A program made the position numbers and the translations under genes. A DNA stretch of 64,000 nucleotides, taken from the NCBI RefSeq assembly GCF_008634025.1, contig NZ_PDCM01000001.1:1478001-1542000 (forward strand). The letters are read 5' to 3'. The stretch comes from Streptomyces albofaciens JCM 4342. GTDB lineage: Bacteria; Actinomycetota; Actinomycetes; Streptomycetales; Streptomycetaceae. The notes beneath the pieces are model-generated. The model searched no databases and was not told where the DNA came from. It saw only the letters and a program-made list of their open reading frames with translations. Positions within the stretch are counted from its first letter, which is position 1. Each line of letters opens with the position of its first letter. Below, piece after piece: positions 7,522-17,300 of the stretch.

Positions 7522-8364
7522 TCATCTGAGGTCGAGTGACGCACGAGCACGGCTGATGAGCCGGTGCGCAGGCTGCCCGTACACCGCAGCCGAATCGAGC
7601 GTGTCCCACACCTTGAGGTACAGGGCCACATCCTCCGCCGAGTCGAGCCACATCTCGGCGTGCCACGACTCGGCAATGACCAGGCGCCCGTCATGAATCC
7701 AGAAGTCGTCACCGGCCGCTATGTCCACGTTGGCAGCGAGCGGCACGATCCCGAGCGATACACCAGTCAATCCATTCACCGACATGAGTCGGTCAAGCTG
7801 GGCACGCAGTACATCGATTGGACAGATGCGTACATGCAGAGCCGCCTCCCACACCAGCACGCGGTATTTCTTCCCCGGGAGGTACAAGCCTTCTTGCCGA
7901 CGCATTCGGGATTGCACCCCCGCCTCAATGTCGCGTACCGCACCGTGAAGGTGGGCGTATCGCGTGAGGACGTGGCGTGCGTAATCCGGCGTCTGGAAAA
8001 GTCCCGGGATCACAGATCCGGTGAAGCCCTGGAACATGCGAGTCTTCTCGTGCTGGCGCCCGATGGAGTCCTGCACGGCCCGGTGCCCGCCCGCCAGTTG
8101 CCGGCGCCACGACCGGTACGTTGACTCCAGTCCGCGCAGCCGGCCTTTCAGCTCGGCCGCCGCGGCGGGCTGGCCGACCCCCTCGGCCCACTGTTCGAGG
8201 TCGGTGACCTTGGCGGTCTGCTTGCCGTTCTCCAGCTTCGATACTTTTGACGGTGCCCACTCGCAGCGTTCCGCCAGCTCCCGCACGGTGAGCCGGGCCT
8301 CGATGCGCAGCTCGCGCAGCCGCGCACCGAGGACGATTCGCGCTTGCTGGTAGTCAGTGCTCAC
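7522..8364 (-). CDS. XRE-type HTH regulator with DUF5753
   Basis: 280 aa from the GTG start at 8364 (VSTDYQQAR), chosen because longer starts run into the upstream gene. The N-terminal XRE helix-turn-helix (LGARLRELRIEARLTVRELAERCEWAPSKVSKLENGKQ) is followed by the long DUF5753 region (IPGLFQTPDYARHVLTRY, RRQEGLYLPGKKYRVLVWEAALH, DFWIHDGRLVIAESWHAEMWL). This architecture is abundant in Streptomyces chromosomes, often paired with a small partner. Here it follows a DUF6879 gene by 10 bp. It is unlikely to be the phage repressor, which sits at 45.8 kb. Confidence 0.9.
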   Translation of the reverse strand: MSTDYQQARIVLGARLRELRIEARLTVRELAERCEWAPSKVSKLENGKQTAKVTDLEQWAEGVGQPAAAAELKGRLRGLESTYRSWRRQLAGGHRAVQDSIGRQHEKTRMFQGFTGSVIPGLFQTPDYARHVLTRYAHLHGAVRDIEAGVQSRMRRQEGLYLPGKKYRVLVWEAALHVRICPIDVLRAQLDRLMSVNGLTGVSLGIVPLAANVDIAAGDDFWIHDGRLVIAESWHAEMWLDSAEDVALYLKVWDTLDSAAVYGQPAHRLISRARASLDLR

Positions 8365-8374
8365 ACACTGGAAG

Positions 8375-8899
8375 CTACCCGCCCGGGTGGAAGTCCGCGT
8401 GACGCACCGCATGGTGCCACGCAGCATCGCGTATCTGGCACGCCTCCACCACTCTGGCCGGGTCTTCCGTCCGCTCAACACCGAGCATCCGGTCCGACTC
8501 GTCGAAGTGCATGATGATCAGGACGCGCGAGTCGAACAGCCAGAAGTCCTGCTCGGGTAGGCCAATGCGCTCTGCGGTCGTACGGGTGAGGTGGCGGATG
8601 TCCTCTCCCGCAGCGATGTTGAAGCGCGCCCGATGCAGCAGGTACCGCTGCCCTTCCGTCGGCGGCTGGTCCACGACCCGAACGCGCTCGAATCGCTTCC
8701 CCTCGTCTGCCTGTTGACGGCGTGCCACGTAATAGGGATCGGTGAGGTCTTCCTCGACCGGCTGCCCTTTGAAGAAGGCCCGGTATTCCTCGGTCTGGCG
8801 GTCGGAGTCGTAGCTGCGACGGGATTCGAGGCGCCAAGCTGTGTGCTCGAAGTCGTCGAATAGCGACGTTACTTCGGTGAATGGGACGAGGTCCGGCAA
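8375..8899 (-). CDS. DUF6879 family protein
   Basis: 174 aa matching the DUF6879 pattern: FTEVTSLFDDFEHTAWRLESRRSYDSDRQTEEYRAFFKG, then RVRVVDQPPTEGQRYLLHRARFNIAAGEDIRHL and DFWLFDSRVLIIMHFDE. Proteins of this type are commonly encoded next to XRE-DUF5753 regulators in Streptomyces, as here. The function of the pair is unsettled; regulatory or toxin-antitoxin-like roles have been considered for such pairs, but the sequence shows no catalytic motif. Confidence 0.85.
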   Translation of the reverse strand: MPDLVPFTEVTSLFDDFEHTAWRLESRRSYDSDRQTEEYRAFFKGQPVEEDLTDPYYVARRQQADEGKRFERVRVVDQPPTEGQRYLLHRARFNIAAGEDIRHLTRTTAERIGLPEQDFWLFDSRVLIIMHFDESDRMLGVERTEDPARVVEACQIRDAAWHHAVRHADFHPGG

Positions 8900-8900
8900 C

Positions 8901-9107
8901 TCAGCTCCTCGGGGCGAATCGCGTGATCAGTTCACGCGGCACGACGATCAGTGTCTCGCCGGGGCTGTACCCGTACATCTGCGTGCGTGTGTCCGAGTCC
9001 GTGACCTCGACTCCTTGGATGACGATCTCACCGGTCTGCTCGTCCTCGAAAATCGCGGGACAGCCGGTCTTGTCCGAGGTGCTGCCGATGAACCGCAACT
9101 GTCGCAT
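8901..9107 (-). CDS. Small conserved hypothetical protein
   Basis: 68 aa starting MRQLRFIGSTSDKTGCPAIF, chosen for the strong AGGAGG site just upstream. It contains ETGEIVIQGVEVTDSDTRTQ-like text (EDEQTGEIVIQGVEV) and ends ELITRFAPRS. It is one base upstream of the DUF6879 start codon and heads the XRE-DUF5753/DUF6879 cargo operon. Confidence 0.75.
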   Translation of the reverse strand: MRQLRFIGSTSDKTGCPAIFEDEQTGEIVIQGVEVTDSDTRTQMYGYSPGETLIVVPRELITRFAPRS

Positions 9108-9182
9108 GAGTCCTCCTGGTAGCAGGGGCGCCAACCCGAGCACCGTAGCTGCAACGACGAGAAACACCACAGGGCAACAGTG

Positions 9183-9215
9183 TGCCCCGCCCCTAGCCTG
9201 AGCAGGGGCGGGGCA
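9183..9215. terminator. Late-operon terminator
   Basis: Perfect 12-bp GC-rich stem (9183-9194 with 9204-9215), 9-nt loop, beginning 4 bases after the stop of the last lysis-region gene. It separates the late operon from the cargo operon starting at 9107. Confidence 0.8.
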
Positions 9216-9218
9216 TCG

Positions 9219-9485
9219 TCAGCGGCCGGCCGCGGTCCAGATCGTCACGGCTGCCCCGACCACCGACACCAGCACCGCGAGCGACGGCAGCGGCCAGCGG
9301 CTCCGCTCCAGCGCGTCGAGGCGCTGCTCGTGGTCGGCGAGCTGCCGGTCGGTCTGGTCGGAGCGCTGCACCAGCAGAGCCAGCGACCCGTCGACGCGGG
9401 CGAACCCCACGTCGACGGACGACCTCAGCCGTTCCAGCTCGACCGCCACGGCCGCCGGATCGGACGGCGACGGATGCGTCGTCAT
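9219..9485 (-). CDS. Coiled-coil protein with C-terminal membrane anchor (lysis region)
   Basis: 88 aa from MTTHPSPS; AGGAGG lies 5 nt before this ATG. A helical heptad-rich part (VELERLRSSVDVGFARVDGSLALLVQRSDQTDRQLADHEQRLDALE) precedes one TM helix (LAVLVSVVGAAVTIW). The layout recalls small XhlA-like holin accessory proteins, and it lies directly after the holin. It could be a second holin/antiholin or a spanin-like factor. Confidence 0.7.
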   Translation of the reverse strand: MTTHPSPSDPAAVAVELERLRSSVDVGFARVDGSLALLVQRSDQTDRQLADHEQRLDALERSRWPLPSLAVLVSVVGAAVTIWTAAGR

Positions 9486-9494
9486 CAGCACCTC

Positions 9495-9743
9495 CTACGG
9501 GATGAGTCTCGGCGTGCGGTCGACCGCGGACTCCGTGATGCCGGGCCCGACCGTGCTGCCGCCGCTACCGGCTACGGCGGTGAGCAGGGCCAGGACCGCG
9601 GCGAGGCCGGCGGCCGACAGAGCACCGAGCCACGGGGCGTCGATGACACCGGTCGCGCCGGCGCCGAGGACGGCGAGCAGGGACTGAGCAAACGTCCTGA
9701 TGACGCGCTCGAAGGTCGCGCGCCAGAAGGCGGCAGTGTTCAT
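9495..9743 (-). CDS. Holin
   Basis: 82 aa, MNTAAFWRATFERVIRTFAQSLLAVLGAGATGVIDAPWLGALSAAGLAAVLALLTAVAG. Two hydrophobic helices around a short turn with an amphipathic start are typical of the r1t-type holins of actinophages. It would form membrane lesions that release the endolysin encoded immediately upstream. Start at 9743 with a GAGG site. Confidence 0.85.
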   Translation of the reverse strand: MNTAAFWRATFERVIRTFAQSLLAVLGAGATGVIDAPWLGALSAAGLAAVLALLTAVAGSGGSTVGPGITESAVDRTPRLIP

Positions 9744-9805
9744 GGTGTTCCTCTCAGGGGACGGTGAGCTGGTCGGTGATGGTCTTGAGAGCGGCCGCGA
9801 AACGG

Positions 9806-10729
9806 TCACTCGGCGAGACGGTCCGCGATCTTCTGGGCGACCGCCTCGGCGATCGTGGCAGCGAGGCCGGGCGCACTGGCCACCTTCTCGGCGAGCTTGG
9901 TCATCTGCTCGTCGGTGAGGTCGATGGGCTTGAGGTTGGTGACCTTGGCGTCGACCGCCTTGACGGCGGCGCTGGTGTCGCGGAGGTAGGCGTAGGCGTC
10001 GCGCGGCTCGTCGGTGCCCTTGTACGTCCACGGCGCTATCGCGCGCTCTCGATGGATCTCGGCGAGCTGCTGGGCCTGCTGGGGGGTGAGGGACACGTCG
10101 TCCTCCGGGGTCGGGCCGCCCTTGGCGGCGATGAGGATGGCGCCCATCGGGAAATCGCCCGGGTCGCCGTGATCGTTCTCGGGCACGTGCTGGTGCCCGC
10201 AGTGCCCGCGGTAGCCGTTCCACGCGGCGTAGCTCATGCGGACGCTGCTCGCGCCGTACGAGCCGGGGTACGCCCGCCACTGCACGCCGCAGGTCAGGGG
10301 CACGCCGTGCTGGTCGTGCGCCCACCGCGCGAAGGCGCCGAGGTCCCGGATCACCCAGGCGGGCAGCTCCGGCGTGTAGAGGTGCGGTGTGCTGCCCCAC
10401 CTGCGGTGGGTGGCCGGGTCGCACGTGCCGACGATCTCCACCTGTGCGGCGTTCAAGGTGTTCGTCTCCACCCCGCCACGGCGGTTGACCAGCGCGCGAG
10501 AGGACGTGTCGAAGTCGAAGTGCTGGTACCACCGCAGCCGCTTCGCCGACCAGTCGGGCGCGGCGGTGAAGTTCGGGGCGGACGACCCACCGTCGTACGT
10601 CGGCACGCTGGTGCCCTCGGTCGTGTGCCAGACGACCGTGTTGCTCTCCATCGCGTCGCCGCCGTACCGGCCCTGGTACCAGTACGCCGTCGATGCGCCG
10701 GGGTATCGCTGGGGTCCCGACTTGGCCAT
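9806..10729 (-). CDS. Endolysin, N-acetylmuramoyl-L-alanine amidase-like
   Basis: 307 aa. The N-terminal domain has amidase-type features: VVWHTTEGTSVPTYDGGSSAPNFTA (zinc-ligand His in a WHTTEG motif), ETNTLNAAQVEIVG, and GHCGHQHVPENDHGDPGDFP with the second His cluster. A linker with a Pro-rich break (PTPEDDVSLTPQQ) leads to a helical C-terminal part that may bind the wall or oligomerise. No signal peptide, so export depends on the holin next door. It would cleave the peptide-glycan bond of peptidoglycan at lysis. Confidence 0.88.
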   Translation of the reverse strand: MAKSGPQRYPGASTAYWYQGRYGGDAMESNTVVWHTTEGTSVPTYDGGSSAPNFTAAPDWSAKRLRWYQHFDFDTSSRALVNRRGGVETNTLNAAQVEIVGTCDPATHRRWGSTPHLYTPELPAWVIRDLGAFARWAHDQHGVPLTCGVQWRAYPGSYGASSVRMSYAAWNGYRGHCGHQHVPENDHGDPGDFPMGAILIAAKGGPTPEDDVSLTPQQAQQLAEIHRERAIAPWTYKGTDEPRDAYAYLRDTSAAVKAVDAKVTNLKPIDLTDEQMTKLAEKVASAPGLAATIAEAVAQKIADRLAE

Positions 10730-10740
10730 GGTGATTCCTC

Positions 10741-11226
10741 TCAGAGCTGCCGGGCGAAGCGCGGCGCGGACCCGATAGCCCCGCCGCCGCCGTACCGCCC
10801 GCCGGTCGTAGCGCCCGAAGTCCGGCGCGTCTGAATCTGGATCTTGAGATCGGGGGCGCCGCGGTACGGGCCGAGATCGATGGACACCGTCGGCAGGGCG
10901 TATGTCGCGGACGCGGGAATCGAGCCGCTGCCGACGATGGCGCTGCCATCGTTGAGGCCGACCTGCCACGCGCCGCCCGTGTACGTGCTGCCGACAAGGT
11001 CGCCGATGAACACCAAGCCGAGGGACACCACGGCGGCGCGCGGGGTGATGATCGTCTCCCACGTGGTGGAGAACGCTGTCGTGTCCTCCCAGAACAGCCC
11101 ATGCGCGGCGGTCGGGAAGAACGGAATCTCCGACGTGGTCCGCCCTACCCGTTCGAGCTGCGCCAGCCGCTCCTCCAGGATCGCCAGCCGCTCCATCGGA
11201 TCTCGCTGCTTCGCGTACTGCGGCAT
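10741..11226 (-). CDS. Phage structural protein (minor tail/hypothetical)
   Basis: 161 aa. A short N-terminal coiled coil (MERLAILEERLAQLERVG) is followed by a beta-rich domain (SEIPFFPTAAHGLFWEDTTAFSTTW). Position between the Gp37-like tail protein and the endolysin, and the trimer-like coiled coil, suggest a baseplate or tail-tip component. I recognise no specific family. Confidence 0.7.
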   Translation of the reverse strand: MPQYAKQRDPMERLAILEERLAQLERVGRTTSEIPFFPTAAHGLFWEDTTAFSTTWETIITPRAAVVSLGLVFIGDLVGSTYTGGAWQVGLNDGSAIVGSGSIPASATYALPTVSIDLGPYRGAPDLKIQIQTRRTSGATTGGRYGGGGAIGSAPRFARQL

Positions 11227-11227
11227 C

Positions 11228-12424
11228 TCACACCGCCCCGCACTTCAGCGTCACGCGCTCGGCCCCCGCGCCGGCCGTCGCCTCGATGGACAAGATGCGC
11301 AGCTCCGCCGACCGGCCGGCCGGGCTCTGCTCGTCCGGCTCGATCACGAACCGCGCCACGTCGCCGACGGCGTAGCTCCCGTATACGGGGTCGGCGTCCG
11401 CCATCACCTCGAACGACGGCTGCACGTCGGCCTGTGTCCGCGCCGCGAGGTCGGCCCGTGCCGTCGCGTCCAGTCGCGTTTGTTCGACCACGTCCGAGTA
11501 CGTCGTGACGGCTTCGATCAGTGGGTACCCGGCCGCGATCAGGTCGGCGGCCTGCTGCACGGCTACGAGCTTGGCCTCGCCGTTCCCGGCGCCGAGCGCG
11601 CTCACCTCGGTGGCCAACTCGACGCCGTTCTCCGGCCAGTCGTGGCTCAGGATGCTGGGCTGGGGCCCACCGTTGGAAAACACCAGCCCGCTCTCCGCCG
11701 CCGACTGGCGGCCACGCCGCGGGTACCAGACCTTCATTTCCCGCACTCTCTGCGGTGGTTCGTTGTTGCCGGGCTGCGTCCAGCGCACATCGATTCCGAA
11801 GTCGAAGCCATTATCGGCTTTCGCCAACGCGGCGATGCAGTCGTAGATGGCGGGACGCTCGTACCCGAAATACGTGACCGTCGGGAAGACTCCGGTGTTC
11901 GGCTCGGGCACCATGCTGAGAATGTCCACCCCGATGTTGCCCCCTACCTGCGTCTCGGCATACCGCAGCAGGGACCAGACAATGAACCGCTGATCGGGAT
12001 AAAGCTTCTGCCCGTCGGGCACATACCGCGCGTCAAGCAGCACCGACGGGTCAGTCGAAAGGGTCTTCTTCACGAAGCGCCGTTGGTAGTAAGACAGGAA
12101 CTCGGCGGCTCGAATCTGCTTCCCGCCCTCGGCGCGATCCCGGACCCAGATGATGCCGCCCCACATGATGACGCCGTCCCGGTCGACATACACCGCCGTC
12201 CGGCCGGGCCGGGTGGCCGTGTCCGGGTCAAGCGGAAACGTGTCAGCGTTGTACGGCACGACGGCCGACAGGGTGCCGATCCCGTTCAGCTCCGTACTGT
12301 GCTTCACGTCCCGGAGCGGCAGCTCGGCGAGCACCGTGTCTGTGCGCAGGTCGCAGAACAGGTACGTGTACGTGTGCGTGGCCGCAGCGTCAGGGCTGAG
12401 CCATTCGGTCAGTTCCTCGGGCAT
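11228..12424 (-). CDS. Minor tail protein, Gp37-like
   Basis: 398 aa from MPEELTEWL at 12424, which overlaps the upstream stop in TGATG. The N-terminal part (TYTYLFCDLRTDTVLAELPLRDVKHSTELNGIGTLSAVVPY) and the middle (GGIIWVRDRAEGGKQIRAAEFLSYYQRRFV) match the Siphovirus ReqiPepy6 Gp37-like tail proteins of actinophages, which sit at the tail tip and resemble baseplate-hub proteins. It follows the distal tail and fibre-like genes, as expected. Confidence 0.85.
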   Translation of the reverse strand: MPEELTEWLSPDAAATHTYTYLFCDLRTDTVLAELPLRDVKHSTELNGIGTLSAVVPYNADTFPLDPDTATRPGRTAVYVDRDGVIMWGGIIWVRDRAEGGKQIRAAEFLSYYQRRFVKKTLSTDPSVLLDARYVPDGQKLYPDQRFIVWSLLRYAETQVGGNIGVDILSMVPEPNTGVFPTVTYFGYERPAIYDCIAALAKADNGFDFGIDVRWTQPGNNEPPQRVREMKVWYPRRGRQSAAESGLVFSNGGPQPSILSHDWPENGVELATEVSALGAGNGEAKLVAVQQAADLIAAGYPLIEAVTTYSDVVEQTRLDATARADLAARTQADVQPSFEVMADADPVYGSYAVGDVARFVIEPDEQSPAGRSAELRILSIEATAGAGAERVTLKCGAV

Positions 12425-13464
12425 CAGTCGGCCCACCACGACGTAGACGGGAAGCCCACCCACGAAGAGCTGACGGCTCCCGAGAGGCGGAAGTCGCCAT
12501 TTCCCACGATCTCGCACCGCAGCAGACCAGACGGAGCCGTGCCGCCCGCCCCGCAGACGGCCGTCACATCTTGATAGGAGGTGGCCGACTGACGCGGACG
12601 GTAATCGGCAGGAATCCAGGCAGCAAACGTTGTCTGATCAGGGATCGTGCCTGCCGTGCGAGTCATGCGACCACGCAAGAAAACCTGATCCCTTACCTTC
12701 CTGATCTGCACCGGATACGAGTTGGTGGAGAAAGACGTGTACCCGCTCGGGAGTGGAAGCGTGAGCCATCCGGTGTCCCTGTGGAGGGTGGCGACGGACC
12801 CATCGGCGCGGCCGTACTGGAAGGCGTCGGTATCCGTGTGGTACATGACCTGACCCGGATGTGGTCGCGGCAGGCTGATGCTCGATCCGACCGGGAGAAT
12901 GCCGCCCGCAGCCACGGAGAAGTTCCGGATGTCGGAGATCGACGCGGCCGTCACAGTCGTCTGGCCCGGACCAACCGAGACCACGCCGAGAATCAGCGCG
13001 GAGGCGGGAGTCGACGGGATCTGTGCTGCTCCAGCCGATGCCGCGTATGCACCCTGGATTACCTCCAGTCGCCATTCCGTGACGCTGCCGCTCGTCTCGG
13101 AGTCGTACACCGACGCGATGACGGCGTCCTTGCGGTACTGCCCGGCGCCACCGGCGGGCGCGATCGTCAGTGTCTCGTCGGCGTCGTTGACGCAGCAGTA
13201 CGCGCCGAAGCCGCTCAAGTCGTGGTTGTCGATCCAGCAGTACCCGGCGCTCACAATGACGGACATGGTGGGCGTGGGAGTTGGCCGGACTTTCAACTGG
13301 TAGTTCTGGTAACTCGGCTTCACACCCTGCCGAATGCGCAGTGGCGCCGCCTCATCGGCGGCGAAACCGGGATAGCACAGCATCGCCGAGATGGCGCCCA
13401 GCCTGTCATTGCGGGCCGGATACTCGCCCGCCTGAGCCCAAGAGGGCGGATTCACTTCGGCCAT
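12424..13464 (-). CDS. Tail fibre-like protein
   Basis: 346 aa. The N-terminal third is a conserved tail-attachment region (PPSWAQAGEYPARNDRLGAISAMLCYPGF), the middle is beta-rich, and the C-terminal part (TGWLTLPLPSGYTSFSTNSYPVQIRKVRDQVFLRGRM) looks like a receptor-binding head domain of the type seen in actinophage fibres. Ribosome-binding site GGAGG before ATG 13464. Host specificity would lie here. Confidence 0.75.
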   Translation of the reverse strand: MAEVNPPSWAQAGEYPARNDRLGAISAMLCYPGFAADEAAPLRIRQGVKPSYQNYQLKVRPTPTPTMSVIVSAGYCWIDNHDLSGFGAYCCVNDADETLTIAPAGGAGQYRKDAVIASVYDSETSGSVTEWRLEVIQGAYAASAGAAQIPSTPASALILGVVSVGPGQTTVTAASISDIRNFSVAAGGILPVGSSISLPRPHPGQVMYHTDTDAFQYGRADGSVATLHRDTGWLTLPLPSGYTSFSTNSYPVQIRKVRDQVFLRGRMTRTAGTIPDQTTFAAWIPADYRPRQSATSYQDVTAVCGAGGTAPSGLLRCEIVGNGDFRLSGAVSSSWVGFPSTSWWAD

Positions 13465-13479
13465 CGCTGGCCTCCTTTC

Positions 13480-14343
13480 TCAAAGGCTCGTATCGCGCCA
13501 CGTGACGGTGAGGAGAGCGGACTGACCAGGCGCGCCCGGCAGAGCCGCGCCACGAAAGGCGATGTCACTCGGGCCAGGCGGCAGGACCGGCCACCGCGAC
13601 TTGCCCTGCACCCAGTCGCGGCGCGGCGCGCTGCCCATGAGCAGCACCGCGCGGGTACGGGTGTCGATCACCAAGTACTCGCCCTGCCGCAGCACGGCCG
13701 CGGCCGTGAAGGTCAGGGTCCCGCCGGCGTGCTCGATGACCGGAGCGGCGACGGGCCCGTCGATCCGCAGCACCGGGTACGCGTCGCTGCTGCCGCCGTT
13801 GATCGCCGTGATCCGTCCCGCCGACCCGGCGGCGCCGTACGACCGCGGGTACTTCAGCGGGTACCGGCGGCCGGCCGACGGGCTGTACGCGGTCGTCGCG
13901 GCGGTCCGCTCTGTCAGCCCGTACAGGCGAGGGTCGGGGCAGTACCACTCGATGGCGGCCTCACCGACACGCCACAGGTAATGGGCGTCGTACGGGATGC
14001 TGCGCTTCCTGACCTTGCCGTACGCGAGGAGGTCCCAGTCGAGCAGCTGGAGCGGCGCCGGCGTCTGGCCGGGCTGCGTCGCGGCGCGCAACGCGACTTT
14101 CAGCGCGCGGAGGTGCGTCGGGTCGTCGCCGCGGATGGCCAGGCCGAGTTGGATCACACGGGCCCCGGTGAAGTCCGGGCCCGAGTAGGTCCCGTGCTGC
14201 GCCGGGCGGTCGGTGTCGTCGCCGCGTACGTCCGGCAGGTCGTCGATGCCGAGCAGGGCCTCGACGCCGTACGGCGTGCCGGGGCCGAACACCAAGTCGC
14301 CCCACTGGATACGGCCGATGGCCTCGGACGAGGGCACGGTCAC
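13480..14343 (-). CDS. Distal tail protein (Dit-like)
   Basis: 287 aa from GTG at 14343, which overlaps the tape-measure stop by 4 bp (GTGA). Beta-rich with typical distal-tail text: IQWGDLVFGPGTPYGVEALLGIDDLPDVR, RGDDTDRPAQHGTYSGPDFTGARVIQLGLAIRG and WYCPDPRLYG. It lies directly after the tape measure gene, the conserved place for Dit, and would form the ring linking tail tube and tip. Confidence 0.88.
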   Translation of the reverse strand: MTVPSSEAIGRIQWGDLVFGPGTPYGVEALLGIDDLPDVRGDDTDRPAQHGTYSGPDFTGARVIQLGLAIRGDDPTHLRALKVALRAATQPGQTPAPLQLLDWDLLAYGKVRKRSIPYDAHYLWRVGEAAIEWYCPDPRLYGLTERTAATTAYSPSAGRRYPLKYPRSYGAAGSAGRITAINGGSSDAYPVLRIDGPVAAPVIEHAGGTLTFTAAAVLRQGEYLVIDTRTRAVLLMGSAPRRDWVQGKSRWPVLPPGPSDIAFRGAALPGAPGQSALLTVTWRDTSL

Positions 14344-17300
14344 CGCCTCCCTACGAGGCCAGCCCACGACAGGGCGCGCAGGATGCCGTCCGGCGTGGCG
14401 TCGGTGCTGTAGAGGTTGAAGGTGTTGTTCGTCGGCCCGGTGGCTGGCACCGCGGCGGCCAGCGCGCCCGGCGCCGGAACGGCCGTCGCAGCGCGGGCGG
14501 CGCCGGTCGCGGCACCGGCCATCGCGGCGGATGCGGCCGCGACGGCGCCGGTCGTGGCGAGCATGCCGCGGCGCAGGCCCTCGCCGGTCTGCCGCCCGAT
14601 CTCCGCGAAGACCTTCGAGGGCGACCGGATGCCGAGCGCCTTCTTGATGGCGCCCTGCATCCCTTTGGCGATGCGGATCATCTGCGCCTCGATGGCCTTC
14701 TGTGAGATCTTGATACCGTTCACGAGGCCCTGAGCAGCGCGGATGCCGGAGCCGTACATCTGGTCGGCGACGGTCGACCCGACCTTGTTCGCGGCGCTGG
14801 TGAGCTTCGCCTGAAGGTCGTTGATCCGCTTCAACTCGGCCGGGGTGGCGCGGTTGAGGGCGTCGGCGGTGGCCGATCCTCCGGCGACTCCGGCATCGGC
14901 GATCTGCTGGAGGATGTCGCCGCGTACACCCTTCTTCTTCAGGGCGGCGAGGGTGTCGGCGAAGCGCTGCGTCTTGGCGAGGGACTGCTGAAGCCCGACA
15001 GTGATCGCTGCGACGCTGTTCGTCTGCTCGTGGCCGGTGACGATGTTCGCCTCACCGAGTGCCTTGTTCGCCGCCTCGGTCGCTGCCTTGTTCCGCTCGG
15101 CCTTGAGGTCGTTCAGCTTCTTCGTCGCGTCCGACAGGCGCTTTGCTACAGCGTCACGCCGTGCAGCGAGGCTGACTAGTGCGGCGTTGTCCTTCTTGAC
15201 CCGCGAGAGCAGCGACGAGAGGCCGCCCCGCTTGCGCCTGTTGCTCGCGTTGATGTCGATCGCGCGCTCGATCAGCGTCGTGACCTGCGCCAACTTCGAC
15301 TTCAGGGAGGATGTCGACGCGGTGATCCCGGAGACGAGGCCGCCGATAATGCTCTTACCGGCCGGCGTCAGCAGCGAGGCATCCCGACGCCTCGGCCCCT
15401 TCCAGTCCGGGATCATCGCAGTGAGGCGGCCAAGGACCGACCGTACGCGGCCAATCGCTGACTCGATGCCACGGACCAGCCCACCGACGAGCGACGCGCC
15501 AGCACCGCGCAGGACGCCGCCGAGGTCACCGAGCGCGGAGATCGCGCGGCCGGGCAGACCCCGCAGCCACCCCACCGCGGTGCTGACGCCCGACTCGATG
15601 GAGGACCGGAAGTTTCGGGCGGCCTCGGCCGCTTTCCGCCCCAGCGAGCCCGGGAGGGAGGCAAGCGCGTTGATCGCCTTGCCGGGCAGTCCGGCGAGCC
15701 ACGAGACGATGCCGCGGACCATGTCGGGGATGACGCTGTGCCCGACAAGGTGGTCGTACAGCCACTCGAACGGCTTGCTGATGCCGTTGACGAGCCAGCG
15801 CACCGCGGCGATGCCGGGGGCGAAGCCTGCCTGTAGGCCGCGGATGAAACCAATGAGCCCTTGGATCGCGGGGATCGCGTACTGCCGGATGGCGACCGCC
15901 GCGAACTGGATCATCACGGTGGCGATGCGCAGCAGGGGTTGGATCAGCGGGATCACCGCGGGCAGCAGGCTGGCCAGCAGTTGCGTGCCGAGCTGCATGA
16001 TCGCCGGTAGCAGCGGAGCGACGGCTACGAGCACCTGCCCTATGGCCTGACCCATGGCGCCCATCGCCGCGGCGATCTGCGGCGCGAGGGGAGCGAGACT
16101 TCGGAGGATGACGACGAGCTGATCGGCGTACCCGCTGATCAGTTGACCGATCACCTGTGCGAGACCCGAGAGGACTGGTGACAGGTACGCGGAGATGCCC
16201 GACGCGATCTGTGTGATGATCGGGGCCAGCGCGGCGAAGATCTTGCTGAAGGCGCCGAAGACCGGGCCGAGCGCAGGCAAGATCGCGGCGACGATCTGCC
16301 CCACGGCGGTGATCAGCGGCGCGCAGGCGACGACGAGCTGGCCGACCGCACCCGCCGCCTGCGTGAGCACGGGGCCGAGCGCGCGGATCACGGGCTGAAG
16401 CGCCGTGCCGAGCGCGCGGATCAAGGTCTGTGCAGGCGGACCGAGCTTGGCGAGCACCTGCCCGACGACACCGAGGGCCTGCGCGAGCAGCGGCCCGGCC
16501 GTATGGGCGAGCTGCGCCATCGTGGTGAACAGGGCCCGGAGACCGGCCTGCATCTCCGGCGACGCGAACGCCTGCCGCATGTGACCGGTGATCGTCTGGA
16601 GCATCCCGACGAACCCGCCGCCGCTGACCTGCGCAGCCTGGAAGACACTCGCGAAGATCGACGCGATGTTGCCCGCCACCTGGATCAACTGCTTGACCAG
16701 GCTGATCGCCTGCTCGATGGCCTGCCGCATCGCGCCGCTCTTGAACGCGGCGTCCATCTTCTGCGAGAGGGAACCGAGACCGGACGATGCAGCGGCACCG
16801 AGGCGCTTGAAGGCGGGCGCCGCCGCAGCACCGACCTGCACCAGCCCTTGCACCAGCACCGACGGCAGCTTGGAGAATCCGCTGAGGCCAGCCGTCGCGC
16901 CCTTGAGTGCGGCGCCGAGCGTGCCGGACTGGCCGAGGTGCCGCGCGGTCGTCAGGACCCCGCTGGCCATCTGGTTGAGCGTCGTGGCCGACGAGGTGAG
17001 CGCCTGCCGGAACACAGGCAGGGTGGACGCTGCCGTCGCCTTGAGCTGCGTATCCAGCCCCGCGAATACGCGGTCCTGCACGCTGCGCTTGATCTTGTCC
17101 AGCTCGGGCGACATGGACCGGATCTGCTGAACAAACGATCGTGCATTGGGGCTGAGCTTCTTCAGCGCCTCGGCGTACGCCTCCGGTTTCGACGGGTCGA
17201 ACGCGGCCTTGATCGCTTCGCCTACACCGGACAACGCGATCTTGATGGTGCCCACCAGGGTCACCAGCGCAAGCAGGCCCGTCGCCCCGACACCGGCGGC

